From Acuticoccus sp. I52.16.1 (GTDB lineage: Bacteria; Pseudomonadota; Alphaproteobacteria; Rhizobiales; Amorphaceae): a stretch of DNA of 64,000 nucleotides. The notes under the pieces were generated by a model, which saw only the letters and a program-made list of their open reading frames with translations, was not told where the DNA came from and did no database searches. This document shows positions 7,814-16,880 of the stretch, one piece after another. The DNA lies in contig NZ_CP094828.1 of assembly GCF_022865125.1 (NCBI RefSeq), positions 1,364,001 to 1,428,000 on the forward strand, in the 5' to 3' direction. The translations under genes and the position numbers were made by a program. Each line of letters starts with the position of its first letter. The first letter of the stretch is position 1.

Positions 7814-8968
7814 TCAGGCGGCCAGGTGGGCGATGAGGCGGGCGATGAACCGCTCGCCCTTCGCCAGCTCGCTCTCCTCCAGGTACTCGTCCGCCTGGTG
7901 GGCCTGGGCGATGTCGCCCGGGCCGCACACCATCGCCGGCCATCCCGCCCGCTGGAACAGGCCCGCCTCCGTCCCGTAGGAGACCGCCGCGGGCGCCTCG
8001 CCGACCCCGAGCGCTGCGAAGAGGGCTTCGGCCCCGCCGCCCGGGTCCGGCATCAGCGGGGCGACGTCGCTGCGCCGCTCGATCCTGACGCCGGCGCCGG
8101 CGTGCTTGCGCTTCATCTCCGGCTCGATCACCTCGCGGATATGGCGTTCGTACTCGGCGAGGATCACCTCCGGATCTTCGGGCGGCACGACCCGCATGTC
8201 GGTCACGAAGCGGCAGCGGTCGGACACGATGTTGGCCGCGGTCCCGCCCTGGATCATGCCGCAATGGATCGTCGTGTAGGGCGGCACGAAGGGGCTCGCC
8301 GGGTCGGCGGCGCGCGCGTTGGCGGCCATCCTGTCCTCCAGCCAGGTGATCAGCCGGGCGGCCGTCATGACCGCGCTGACGCCGATGTCGATCCGGCTGG
8401 AGTGGACGGCATGGCCGGTGACATGCGTATGGAACGAGAACGAGCCCTTGTGGCCACCGACCGGCCGCATCCGGGTCGGCTCGCCGACGATCACCGCGCG
8501 CGGCGCCGGGAGCGCGGCCTTCATCGCCGCGATCAGCGGCGGCGCGCCGCGGCAGCCGACCTCCTCGTCATAGGAGAGCGCGATGTGGATCGGGACCGCG
8601 AGGCCGGCCGCCACCATCGCCGGGACCGCCGCCAGGACCAGCGCGTCGAACCCCTTCATGTCGCACGCGCCACGGCCGTAGAGGCGCCCGTCGCGCCGGG
8701 TCAGCGCCCAGGGGCCTGCGCTCCAGGTGTCCTCCTCGGCGGGCACCACGTCGGTATGGCCGGAGAGGACGACGCCGCCCTCCACCATCGGCCCGACCGT
8801 GGCGTAGAGGTTGGCCTTCTCCCCCGACGGGTCCGGCAGCAGCGTGGCCGTCACGCCGCATTGGGCGAGCGTGTCCTTCACGAAGGCCATCAGCTCGAGG
8901 TTGGAGCGGGACGAGACCGTGGGGAAGGCGACGAGCCGTTCCAGCATCTGCGTGGGGGTGAGGGTCAT
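7814..8968 (-). CDS. argE: Acetylornithine deacetylase-type M20 peptidase
   Basis: 384 residues from the ATG at 8968, with GAGGTG four bases upstream. All metal ligands of the M20 dizinc family are visible: SGHTDVV, GACDMKG, the SYDEEVGC catalytic Glu pair, VGEPT and the C-terminal QAHQADE. Length and motifs fit ArgE, which removes the acetyl group from N-acetylornithine in arginine synthesis. Related deacylases (succinyl-diaminopimelate, N-acyl amino acid) share these motifs, and no arg genes are adjacent, so exact substrate is not certain. Confidence 0.8.
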   Translation of the reverse strand: MTLTPTQMLERLVAFPTVSSRSNLELMAFVKDTLAQCGVTATLLPDPSGEKANLYATVGPMVEGGVVLSGHTDVVPAEEDTWSAGPWALTRRDGRLYGRGACDMKGFDALVLAAVPAMVAAGLAVPIHIALSYDEEVGCRGAPPLIAAMKAALPAPRAVIVGEPTRMRPVGGHKGSFSFHTHVTGHAVHSSRIDIGVSAVMTAARLITWLEDRMAANARAADPASPFVPPYTTIHCGMIQGGTAANIVSDRCRFVTDMRVVPPEDPEVILAEYERHIREVIEPEMKRKHAGAGVRIERRSDVAPLMPDPGGGAEALFAALGVGEAPAAVSYGTEAGLFQRAGWPAMVCGPGDIAQAHQADEYLEESELAKGERFIARLIAHLAA

Positions 8969-9151
8969 GGCACACCTCATCGCGCCGGCCCCATGCGGTC
9001 AAGGGGCCTCGCGGTGGGCGGCCGGCACCGGCCGGCGCCGCCGGGCCAAGCCTCGACAGCCGTCGATGCGGCATGGTCTTTGCCACCACCGTCGACGATG
9101 GCACGGGACCGGGCGGGCGCGGCGCGCCCCCACACCCGACTGGAGGGACCG

Positions 9152-10543
9152 TTGGACGAGATCGATATGCTGGTCATCGGCAGCGGCCCGGCGGGGCGGC
9201 GCGCCGCGGTACAGTCGGCCAAGCTCGGCAAGTCGGTGCTGGTGGTGGACCGTGGACGGCGGCTGGGCGGAGTATCGGTGCATACCGGCACGATCCCGTC
9301 GAAGACGCTGCGCGAGACGGTGCTCAACCTCTCCGGCTGGCGCGAGCGCGGCTTCTACGGCCAGGCCTACCGGGTGAAGAAGGACATCTCCGCCTTCGAC
9401 CTGATGCAGCGCCTGCACAAGACGCTCGATCACGAGGTGGAGGTGCTGCAGCACCAGTTCATGCGCAACATGGTGCGCAGCGCCTTCGCCGAGGCCAAGT
9501 TCGTCGACGCCCACACGGTGACCCTGACCGACGACGACGGCGACACCCACAAGGTCGTCTTCGACAAGGCGCTCATCGCCACCGGCACCAAGCCCTTCCG
9601 CCCGCCGCACGTCCCGTTCGACAAGACGCGCGTGTTCGACAGCGACGAGATCCTGGAGATCGAGGCGCTGCCCCGCTCGCTCACCGTGATCGGCGGCGGC
9701 GTCATCGGCGTGGAATACGCAACCATCTTCTCCGCACTCGACGTCCCGGTGACGCTGGTCGAGGCGCGCCGGACGATCCTCGACTTCGTCGACAAGGAGC
9801 TGGTCGACGACTTCATCCACCAGATGCGCGACCGTGGCATGACGATCCGCCTCGGCACCGAGGTCGACCGGATCACCAAGGGCGAGCGCGGCGTCGAGGT
9901 CGCGCTGTCGGACGGGCGCCGGGTACGCTCCGAGCTGCTGCTGTTCGCGGCCGGCCGCTCGGGCAACGTCGGGGCGCTGAACCTCGCCGCCATCGGCATC
10001 GAGCCGGACGCCCGCGGCCGGCTGACCGTGGACCCGGCGACCTACCAGACCGACGTCCCGAACATCTACGCCGCGGGTGACGTGATCGGCTTTCCGAGCC
10101 TGGCGTCGACCTCGATGGAGCAGGGGCGCGTCGCGGCGTGCCACGCCTTCGGCATCCCCTTGCCCCCGGCGCAGGACAGCTTTCCCTACGGCATCTACGC
10201 CGTGCCGGAGATCTCCACCGTGGGGATGACCGAGCAGGACGTGCGCGAGGCGGCGATCCCGTACGAGTGCGGCATCGCCCGCTTCCGCGAGACCTCGCGC
10301 GGGCACATCATGGGCGTCAACTCGGGCTTCCTGAAGCTGATCTTCTCGCTCGAGACGCGTCGCCTCCTGGGGGCGCACATCGTCGGCGAGGGGGCGACGG
10401 AGCTGATCCACATCGGCCAGGCGGTGATCAACCTGCACGGCACGGTCGACTTCTTCGTCGAGAACACCTTCAACTATCCGACTCTCGCCGAGGCGTACAA
10501 AGTCGCCGGGCTCGATGCGTGGAACCGCATGGGCCAGCTCTAG
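9152..10543 (+). CDS. sthA: Soluble pyridine nucleotide transhydrogenase (Si-specific)
   Basis: 463 residues from a TTG start at 9152, chosen because GGAGG lies five bases before it and because the reading then opens DEIDMLVIGSGPAG as in the family. It is a flavoprotein disulfide reductase fold: FAD motif GSGPAGRRAA, NAD(P) motif GGGVIGVEYA, FAD-binding IYAAGDVIG, and the C-terminal dimer domain. The position of the redox disulfide reads GGVSVHTGTIPSK, with both cysteines absent, which separates SthA from lipoamide dehydrogenase. It balances NADPH and NADH in the cytoplasm. It is divergent from argE. Confidence 0.9.
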   Translation: MDEIDMLVIGSGPAGRRAAVQSAKLGKSVLVVDRGRRLGGVSVHTGTIPSKTLRETVLNLSGWRERGFYGQAYRVKKDISAFDLMQRLHKTLDHEVEVLQHQFMRNMVRSAFAEAKFVDAHTVTLTDDDGDTHKVVFDKALIATGTKPFRPPHVPFDKTRVFDSDEILEIEALPRSLTVIGGGVIGVEYATIFSALDVPVTLVEARRTILDFVDKELVDDFIHQMRDRGMTIRLGTEVDRITKGERGVEVALSDGRRVRSELLLFAAGRSGNVGALNLAAIGIEPDARGRLTVDPATYQTDVPNIYAAGDVIGFPSLASTSMEQGRVAACHAFGIPLPPAQDSFPYGIYAVPEISTVGMTEQDVREAAIPYECGIARFRETSRGHIMGVNSGFLKLIFSLETRRLLGAHIVGEGATELIHIGQAVINLHGTVDFFVENTFNYPTLAEAYKVAGLDAWNRMGQL

Positions 10544-10909
10544 CGACGCGGCACGCGGCCAGCGCCGGCGGGGGCGGCCCGTGCCCCGCCAAGGGCGTGC
10601 ATCCGGCGCATAGCAGCTCCGCCGCGCCTTGCATCAGCTTTCGCTAGCGCCAGCTTGTGGGTGCGCTATCGTCGGCGCACCGAACACGCCGAGGACACTC
10701 CCCCGCGCAGCGGACGGCCACCGGTTCGCCGGTCCCACCCGGCCCCTGTGCTCCTTCGTGCGCGCCATCGCCACGGCTGCGGGACCGGCCGCGGCGGGAT
10801 GGCGCGGCCGAGGGTTCGCGGCGGGCCCGCGGCGGGGCTCCCGAACACCCGAGACGCACAGCCCGGTTCGCCCGGCGCCACCACGACCTTCGTCACGAAA
10901 GACGCCGCT
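10544..10909. other. Intergenic stretch without a recognised gene
   Basis: 366 bases between sthA and the MFS gene. The frame of the MFS gene stays open back to 10655, but that part has no transporter homology and no ribosome site. No RNA gene, repeat or clear promoter hexamers were seen. Confidence 0.45.
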
Positions 10910-12157
10910 ATGAGCAACGATCTGGCCGCAACGCCCACGACGCGCCTCGCCGCCGACCGGCCGGAGACGCGCGCCGGGCTCATCATTCTCGCCCTCGCCC
11001 TGGGCGGCTTCGCGATCGGTACGTCCGAGTTCGCATCCATGGCGTTGGTCCCCTACTTCTCCGCCGCGTTCGGCGTTACCGAGGCGGACGCCTCGGACGT
11101 GATCAGCGCCTATGCGCTGGGCGTGGTGGTCGGCGCGCCGCTCCTGGTGGTGCTCGGCGCGCGCTGGCCCAAGCGGCGGCTGCTGATCGCTTTCATGGGC
11201 GGCTTCGCGGTCTTCAACGCGATGTCCGCACTGGCTCCGAGCTACGAGTGGCTCGTCGCCGCGCGGTTTTTCTCGGGGTTGCCGCACGGCGCCTATTTCG
11301 GCGTCGCGGCGCTGGTCGCGGCGCGGCAGGTGGCGCCGAACCGCCGGTCGTCGGCCGTCGCGCGGGTCATGCTGGGGCTGACGGTGGCGACCATCATCGG
11401 TGTCCCCTTCGCCAACATGCTGGGGCAGACGGTGGGGTGGCGCTCGGCCTACGGCGTCGTCTCGCTGCTGGCGGCGGCGACGGCGGTCTCGGTCGCGCTC
11501 ACCGTGGCGCCGGGGCGGATGTCCAAGGAGAGCAGCCCGCTTCAGGAGCTGGGCGCCCTCGTCAACCGCCAGGTGCTCCTGACGCTCGCGACCGGCGCGG
11601 TCGGATTCGGCGGCATGTTCGCCGTCTACACCTACCTCGCCTCCACCATGATCACCGACATGGCACTCCCCGAGACGCTGGTGCCGATGGCGCTGGCGGT
11701 GATCGGCACGGGCATGACCGTCGGCGCGCTGGCCGCCGGCTGGGCAGCGGACCGCAACCAGACGCTGGCGGCCTTCGTCATCATGTTCGGCACGCTGGCG
11801 GCGATGGCGCTCTACCCCGCCGCCTCCGGCTCGCTGCCGACCTACCTGATGGTGATCTTCGTGGTCGGCGCCACCGGCGGCCTGTCGACCGTGTTGCAGA
11901 CCCGCCTGATGGACGTCGCCGGCGACGCGCAGCAGCTCGCCGCCGCGCTCAACCACTCGGCCTTCAACATGGCCAACGCGCTCGGCCCGTTCGCGGCGGC
12001 GACCGCGCTCACCATGGGCTACGGCTTCGCCGACGCGTCGGGCATCGTCGGCGTCGGCCTCAGCGTCGCGGGCATCCTCGTCTTCACCGTCACGGTGCTC
12101 GACGCGCGCCGCCTGCGCGGCGGCACGGCGAGCGCCGCCCCCGTGCCGGCCGAATAG
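10910..12157 (+). CDS. MFS transporter of the arabinose/AraJ-like efflux type
   Basis: 415 residues with about 12 hydrophobic segments. The loop between segments 2 and 3 reads GARWPKRRLL, the usual MFS basic motif, and ARFFSGLPHGAYFGVAA marks segment 4, a signature of the AraJ/YdhP/drug-proton antiporter group. Such carriers usually export sugars, arabinose-like compounds or purine analogues at the inner membrane. The ATG at 10910 is chosen because the hydrophobic part starts about 20 residues later. It converges on the dehydratase gene across a tandem repeat; substrate is unknown. Confidence 0.8.
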   Translation: MSNDLAATPTTRLAADRPETRAGLIILALALGGFAIGTSEFASMALVPYFSAAFGVTEADASDVISAYALGVVVGAPLLVVLGARWPKRRLLIAFMGGFAVFNAMSALAPSYEWLVAARFFSGLPHGAYFGVAALVAARQVAPNRRSSAVARVMLGLTVATIIGVPFANMLGQTVGWRSAYGVVSLLAAATAVSVALTVAPGRMSKESSPLQELGALVNRQVLLTLATGAVGFGGMFAVYTYLASTMITDMALPETLVPMALAVIGTGMTVGALAAGWAADRNQTLAAFVIMFGTLAAMALYPAASGSLPTYLMVIFVVGATGGLSTVLQTRLMDVAGDAQQLAAALNHSAFNMANALGPFAAATALTMGYGFADASGIVGVGLSVAGILVFTVTVLDARRLRGGTASAAPVPAE

Positions 12158-12205
12158 CTAGCCGGCCGAGTGGCTGTCCGGCCGAGTAGCTAGCCGGCTC
12201 AGTAG
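12146..12205. repeat. 16-base tandem repeat, about 3.75 copies, spanning two convergent stop codons
   Basis: Units begin at 12146, 12162, 12178 and 12194. The consensus is CCGGCCGARTRGCTAG; the fourth unit is partial. The first copy contains the stop codon of the MFS gene and the last contains the stop of the dehydratase gene read from the other strand. The CTAG tetramer, rare in proteobacteria, occurs in two copies. Confidence 0.85.
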
Positions 12206-13947
12206 ATGTCGGGCTCTCCGGCGGGCCGGCCGAAGTCGGCCTGGAGGAAGGTGAAGTCGCAGCCCTGGTCGGCCTGGGTGACGTGCTGCGAGAACATCCA
12301 CCCCCAGCCGCGCTCGAAGCGCGGCGCGGGCGGCGTCCAGGCGGCGCGGCGCCGCTCGATCTCGGCGTCGTCGACCAGCATGTCGAGCCGCCGCGCCGGC
12401 AGGTCGAGCCGCACGATGTCGCCGGTCTTCAGGAGCGCCAGCGGTCCGCCGATGTAGGCCTCCGGCGCGACGTGCAGGATGCAGGCGCCATATGACGTAC
12501 CCGACATGCGCGCGTCCGAGATGCGCAGCATGTCCCGGTGGCCCTTCTTGATGAGCGCCTTGGGGATCGGCAGCATCCCCCACTCCGGGAACCCCGGCCC
12601 GCCCTGCGGTCCGGCGTTGCGCAGCACCATCACGTGGTCGGGCGTGACGTCGAGGCTCTCGTCGTCGACCGCGGCCTTCATCTCCGGGTAGCTGTCGAAC
12701 ACCAGCGCCGGGCCTTCGTGGACGTGGAAGGCCGGGTCGCAGGCGGCCGGCTTGATCACCGCCCCGTCCGGCGCCAGGTTGCCGCGCAGCACCGCGAGCG
12801 ACCCCTCGTGGTAGACCGGGTTGGCGAGCGAGCGGATGACGTCGTCGTTGTAGACCTCGGCCCCGGCGATCCCCTCGGTCACGGGGCGGCCGGTGACGGT
12901 GATCGCTTCGCCGTCGAGCCGGTCCTCCAGCTGACGCATCAGCGCGCGCAGGCCGCCGGCATAGTAGAAGTCCTCCATCAGGTACTCTTTGCCGGACGGG
13001 CGCACGTTGGCGATCAGCGGCGTCACCCGGCCCAGCGCGTCGAGGTCGTCGAGCGTCAGGTCAACGCCGGCGCGGCGCGCGATGGCGATGAGGTGGACCA
13101 CAGCGTTGGTCGAGCAGCCGGTCGCCATGGCGACGATCGCCGCGTTCTTCACCGCCGCGGGGGTGACGATCTCGTCCGGGGTCAGGTCGTCCCACACCAT
13201 GTCGACGATGCGCCGGCCGCAGTCGGCCGACATGCGCTGGTGGCCCGAATCCACCGCCGGGATCGACGACGCGCCCGGCAGCGTGAGCCCCAGCGCCTCG
13301 GCGATCGACATCATCGTCGCCGCCGTTCCCATCGTCATGCAGGTGCCGGCCGAGCGGGCGATGCCGCCCTGGATGCCGCGCCATTCGGCGTCGGAGATGT
13401 TGCCGGCGCGCCGCTCATCCCAGTACTTCCACGCGTCCGAGCCGGAACCCAGCGTCTTGCCGGCGTAGTTGCCGCGCAGCATCGGCCCGGCGGGGAGGAA
13501 GATCATCGGCACCCCGGCCGAGATCGCGCCCATCACCAGGCCGGGGGTGGTCTTGTCGCAGCCGCCCATCAGCACCACACCGTCGAGCGGGTGGGAGCGG
13601 ATCATCTCCTCGGTCTCCATCGCCAGCATGTTGCGGTAGAGCATCGAGGTCGGCTTGGTGAAGCTCTCGTCCACCGACAGCGCCGGCATCTCGACGCCGA
13701 GTCCGCCCGCCTGGGCGATGCCGCGCTTCACGTCGGCGACGCGCTCGGGAAAGTGGGCGTGGCAGGTGTTGAGCTCGGACCAGGTGTTGAGCACGCCGAT
13801 GATGGGCCGGCCGCGGAAATCCTCCTCCGAAAAGCCGAGCTGCATCATGCGCGAGCGATGGCCGAAGCTGCGGAGGTCGTCCGGCGCGAACCAGCGCGCC
13901 GAGCGCAGCTGATCCGGACTGCGCCGCGTTCGTGTCGTTCGTGTCAC
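12199..13947 (-). CDS. IlvD/Edd-family dehydratase, sugar-acid type
   Basis: 582 residues from the GTG at 13947; a TTG at 13959 with GGGGGA upstream is a possible alternative. The family motifs GGCDKTTPG and GTCMTMGTAATM (iron-sulfur cysteines), the ATGCSTNAVVHL stretch and SDARMSGTSYGACILHVAPEA are present. Together with the RSxRWFxPDDLRSFGHRSR opening, these point to the aldonic-acid dehydratase branch (arabonate, xylonate, galactonate or similar) rather than dihydroxyacid dehydratase of isoleucine-valine synthesis. It is divergent from a TRAP transporter with a GntR regulator, which fits uptake and dehydration of a sugar acid. The product would be a 2-keto-3-deoxy acid. Confidence 0.85.
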   Translation of the reverse strand: MTRTTRTRRSPDQLRSARWFAPDDLRSFGHRSRMMQLGFSEEDFRGRPIIGVLNTWSELNTCHAHFPERVADVKRGIAQAGGLGVEMPALSVDESFTKPTSMLYRNMLAMETEEMIRSHPLDGVVLMGGCDKTTPGLVMGAISAGVPMIFLPAGPMLRGNYAGKTLGSGSDAWKYWDERRAGNISDAEWRGIQGGIARSAGTCMTMGTAATMMSIAEALGLTLPGASSIPAVDSGHQRMSADCGRRIVDMVWDDLTPDEIVTPAAVKNAAIVAMATGCSTNAVVHLIAIARRAGVDLTLDDLDALGRVTPLIANVRPSGKEYLMEDFYYAGGLRALMRQLEDRLDGEAITVTGRPVTEGIAGAEVYNDDVIRSLANPVYHEGSLAVLRGNLAPDGAVIKPAACDPAFHVHEGPALVFDSYPEMKAAVDDESLDVTPDHVMVLRNAGPQGGPGFPEWGMLPIPKALIKKGHRDMLRISDARMSGTSYGACILHVAPEAYIGGPLALLKTGDIVRLDLPARRLDMLVDDAEIERRRAAWTPPAPRFERGWGWMFSQHVTQADQGCDFTFLQADFGRPAGEPDIY

Positions 13948-14020
13948 CTGGCCGTCCAACGCAAAGTCCCCCAAACCGTCGCATCGTTTATCCGGCCCGC
14001 CGCCGAGCCGCAATTTTATG

Positions 14021-14048
14021 TTGACACAGCTTCGATCGCATTTCTAAT
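14021..14048 (+). promoter_or_regulatory. Sigma-70-type promoter of the TRAP operon
   Basis: TTGACA at 14021-14026 (perfect -35) and TCTAAT at 14043-14048 (5 of 6), separated by 16 bases, in an AT-rich island 41 bases before the dctP-like start. It is the best promoter match seen in the window. Confidence 0.6.
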
Positions 14049-14088
14049 CTTCCATCACAACTAAAATTTCAATTTGGGAGGAATACCA

Positions 14089-15066
14089 ATGACCATGACC
14101 GCCATCGGTCGGTGTCTCGCCGTTCTCGTCGCCGGCGCCGCCCTCGCCGCGCCCGCCGCGGCCGAGACGACGCTGCGCATCGGCACCGTCCTCGCCCCCA
14201 GCGACCCGATGGGTCAGGGGCTCGACAAGTTCGCCAAGGAGGTGGAGGAGCAGACCGGCGGCGAGGTCGTCGTCGAGGTGTTTCACAACAGCCAGCTCGG
14301 CGACACGACCGAGATGCTCGACCAGGCTCGCGCCGGCGCCAACGTGGGCACCGTGACGGACGTGGCCCGCCTCTCCTCGTTCGTGCCCTCGCTCGCCATC
14401 ATGTCGGCCCCCTTCCTGTTCGACACCTACGAGCAGGCCGACAAGTTCGCCCTGTCCGACGCCTACATGGGCTGGGGCGAGGAGCTGGCCGACAAGGCCG
14501 GTCTCGTGATGCTGGCCTCCAACTGGTACCAGGGCGCCCGCCACGCGCTGACGCAGAAGCCGTTCACCACGCCGGCCGAGCTGTCGGGCGTCAGGATGCG
14601 CACCATCGGCGCGCCGGTGTGGATCGAGACGATCCGCGCGATGGGCGCCGAGCCGACGCCGATCGCCTGGGGCGAGGTCTATTCCGCGTTGCAGCTCGGC
14701 ACGATCGACGCGGCCGAGGCGCAGCCCACCGCCATCACCGGCGCCAAGCTGAACGAGGTGGTGAAGCACGTCACCAAGACCGGCCACATCCAGCTCGTCA
14801 CCGCCCTCGTCATCTCGGCCGACACCTGGGGTGACATCTCGCCCGAGAACCAGAAGATCGTGCGCGATCTCGCGGTCGAGAACGGCCGCTACGCCTCCGG
14901 CCTCACCATCGAGCTGGGCGACAAGGCGCTGGCGGACGTCGCCGCGTCCGGCGTCGAGGTGCACGAGGTCGACCTCGCGCCCTTCAAGGAGGCGGTCGCC
15001 AGCGTCTACACCGAGCTGAACCTCGAGAAAGAGGCCGAGATCGCGAAATCGGTGATCGGCGACTGA
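14089..15066 (+). CDS. TRAP transporter substrate-binding protein (DctP family)
   Basis: 325 residues; ATG at 14089 with GGGAGG seven bases upstream. Residues 1-25 are a signal peptide ending APAAA, so the protein works in the periplasm. The mature part has the DctP pattern: LRIGTVLAPSDPMGQGLDKFAKEVEEQTGG, the LSGVRMRTIGAPVW motif with the carboxylate-binding Arg, and QPTAI. It captures an organic or sugar acid for the membrane subunits encoded next, 6 bases downstream. The divergent dehydratase suggests an aldonate or related hydroxyacid as ligand, by inference. Confidence 0.92.
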   Translation: MTMTAIGRCLAVLVAGAALAAPAAAETTLRIGTVLAPSDPMGQGLDKFAKEVEEQTGGEVVVEVFHNSQLGDTTEMLDQARAGANVGTVTDVARLSSFVPSLAIMSAPFLFDTYEQADKFALSDAYMGWGEELADKAGLVMLASNWYQGARHALTQKPFTTPAELSGVRMRTIGAPVWIETIRAMGAEPTPIAWGEVYSALQLGTIDAAEAQPTAITGAKLNEVVKHVTKTGHIQLVTALVISADTWGDISPENQKIVRDLAVENGRYASGLTIELGDKALADVAASGVEVHEVDLAPFKEAVASVYTELNLEKEAEIAKSVIGD

Positions 15067-15072
15067 GGCCGG

Positions 15073-15600
15073 GTGCCGGATCACGTCATGTCGAGCGCCT
15101 CGATGCTCACCGCAGGCACCGTCCTTCGCAAAGTGGAGGGGGGCGCCGCGGTCCTCCTCCTCGTCGCCATCGTCGTCCTCGTCGCCGGCGCGTCCATCGC
15201 GCGGGCGGTCGGCTCGCCGATCATCTGGTCGATCGAGGTGGCGCAGCTCCTCTTCGTGTGGCTGTGCGTGCTGGCGGCGGACCTCGCCTTGCAGGAAAGC
15301 CGCCACTTCGGCCTCGCCATCCTCGCCGATTGGCTGGGCCCGGCCCGCTATCGCTGGGTCGAGCTCGTCAATCTCGCGGTGCTGGCGGTGCTGCTCGCCT
15401 TCCTGCTGCGCTACGCGGTGAAGAACACCGTGCTGATGAACCCGCGCCTCTTCGGCGCCGCGCAGATGCCGGGCTCGTGGACGCACGCGTCCATGGCGCT
15501 CGGCTTCGCGCTGATGCTGCGCACCGTCCTGTCCCGCTTCATCGCCATCGCCCGCGGCCGCGCCGTCGCCGCGCCGATGTCCGCCAACAGTCAATCCTGA
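15073..15600 (+). CDS. TRAP transporter small membrane subunit (DctQ family)
   Basis: 175 residues from a GTG at 15073; an ATG at 15088 is equally possible and would shorten it by five residues. Four hydrophobic segments are visible, with the DctQ-typical IWSIEVAQLLFVWLCVLAADLALQ stretch around residues 51-75. It joins the binding protein and the large channel subunit in the inner membrane. Its stop overlaps the dctM-like start by one base, indicating coupled translation. Confidence 0.9.
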   Translation: MPDHVMSSASMLTAGTVLRKVEGGAAVLLLVAIVVLVAGASIARAVGSPIIWSIEVAQLLFVWLCVLAADLALQESRHFGLAILADWLGPARYRWVELVNLAVLAVLLAFLLRYAVKNTVLMNPRLFGAAQMPGSWTHASMALGFALMLRTVLSRFIAIARGRAVAAPMSANSQS

Positions 15601-16880
15601 TGCTGCTACTCATCGCCGGGCTCTTCGCCCTCTTCCTCCTCGTCGGCCAGCCGGTCGCGTTCGCGCTCGGGCTCGCGGCCATCCCCGTCTTCATCTTCTC
15701 CGGCACGATGCCGCCGACGGTGGCGGTGCAGAAGATGGTCGGCGCCACGCAGAGCTTCCCGCTCCTCGCGGTGCCCTTCTTCATCCTCGCCGGCAACCTG
15801 ATGAACGTGTCGGGCATCACCGAGCGGCTGGTGCGCTTCTCCCGCCTCCTCACCGGATGGCTCGCGGGGGGCCTCGCGCAGGTCTCCATCGTCCTGTCGT
15901 TCATGATGGGCGGCATCTCAGGCTCGGCCGTCGCCGACGCCTCGATGGAGAGCCGCCTGCTCGGCCCGTCGATGATCGCGCAGGGGTACTCCCGGCCCGT
16001 CACCGCGGCGATCCTCGCCTTCGGGTCGATCATCACGGCGACGATCCCGCCCTCCATCGGGCTCATTCTGTTCGGCTACATCAACGAGGTGTCGATCGGG
16101 CGGCTCTTCCTGGCCGGCGTCCTGCCGGGCGCGCTGCTGACGCTGGTGCTGATGGCGACCACCTGGCTCGTCGCCCGCCACAAGGGCTACGCGGCCGACC
16201 TCGCCGAGCTGCCGAAGAGGCGCGAGCTGTGGGCGAGCTTCAAGGAGAGCGTCTGGGCGCTGATGTTCCCGGTGATCCTGATCGTCGGCTTCCGCTTCGG
16301 CATCTTCACCGCCACCGAGGCCGGCGCCTTCCTGGTGGTCTACGCCGGCATCATCGGCGTCTTCGTCTACCGCGAGCTGACGCCGGCCCGCATGCTCGAA
16401 GCGCTGCGGGCCTCGGTCTCGGACCTCGGCATGATCATGCTCCTCATCATGATGGCGGGCGTCCTCGGCTACGCGATCACCATCGAGCGGGCGCCGCAGC
16501 AGATCACCGAGTTCGTGACCACGCTGTCGGAGAATCCGGCGGTGATCCTGGCGCTGGTGATGGGCGTCCTCGTCGTCTCGGGCATGTTCCTGGAGGGCGC
16601 GGCCAACATCCTCCTGGTGACGCCGATCATCATGCCGGTGGTGACCGCGGCGGGGTTCGACCCGATCCACATGGGTATCCTGATGGTCTTCCTCATCAAC
16701 CTCGGTGGTCTCACCCCGCCGGTGGGGGTCATCATGTTCGCCGTATGCGGCATTCTGGATGTGAAGACCGGTGCCTATACCCGCGCTTCGATGCCGTTCT
16801 TCCTTGCGCTTTTCGTCTTCTTCATCCTACTCATCCTGGTTCCAAGCATCTCGACGTCGCTGCCGCGGCTTCTGATGTGA
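15600..16880 (+). CDS. TRAP transporter large permease (DctM family)
   Basis: 426 residues and about 12 membrane segments. The family motifs are seen: PFFILAGNLMN, GGISGSAVADASMES near residue 105, ITATIPPSIGLILFGY, and the repeat-related NLGGLTPPVGVIMFAV near the C-terminus. This is the sodium-coupled channel subunit of the TRAP system. It begins in the stop codon of the small subunit and its own stop overlaps the start of the GntR regulator (TGATG), so four genes form one operon. Confidence 0.93.
   Translation: MLLLIAGLFALFLLVGQPVAFALGLAAIPVFIFSGTMPPTVAVQKMVGATQSFPLLAVPFFILAGNLMNVSGITERLVRFSRLLTGWLAGGLAQVSIVLSFMMGGISGSAVADASMESRLLGPSMIAQGYSRPVTAAILAFGSIITATIPPSIGLILFGYINEVSIGRLFLAGVLPGALLTLVLMATTWLVARHKGYAADLAELPKRRELWASFKESVWALMFPVILIVGFRFGIFTATEAGAFLVVYAGIIGVFVYRELTPARMLEALRASVSDLGMIMLLIMMAGVLGYAITIERAPQQITEFVTTLSENPAVILALVMGVLVVSGMFLEGAANILLVTPIIMPVVTAAGFDPIHMGILMVFLINLGGLTPPVGVIMFAVCGILDVKTGAYTRASMPFFLALFVFFILLILVPSISTSLPRLLM

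Noticed and set aside
12538-14064. 508-codon open frame opposite the dehydratase
   Set aside because: Shadow of the IlvD-type gene with repetitive Arg/His-rich translation and no ribosome site.
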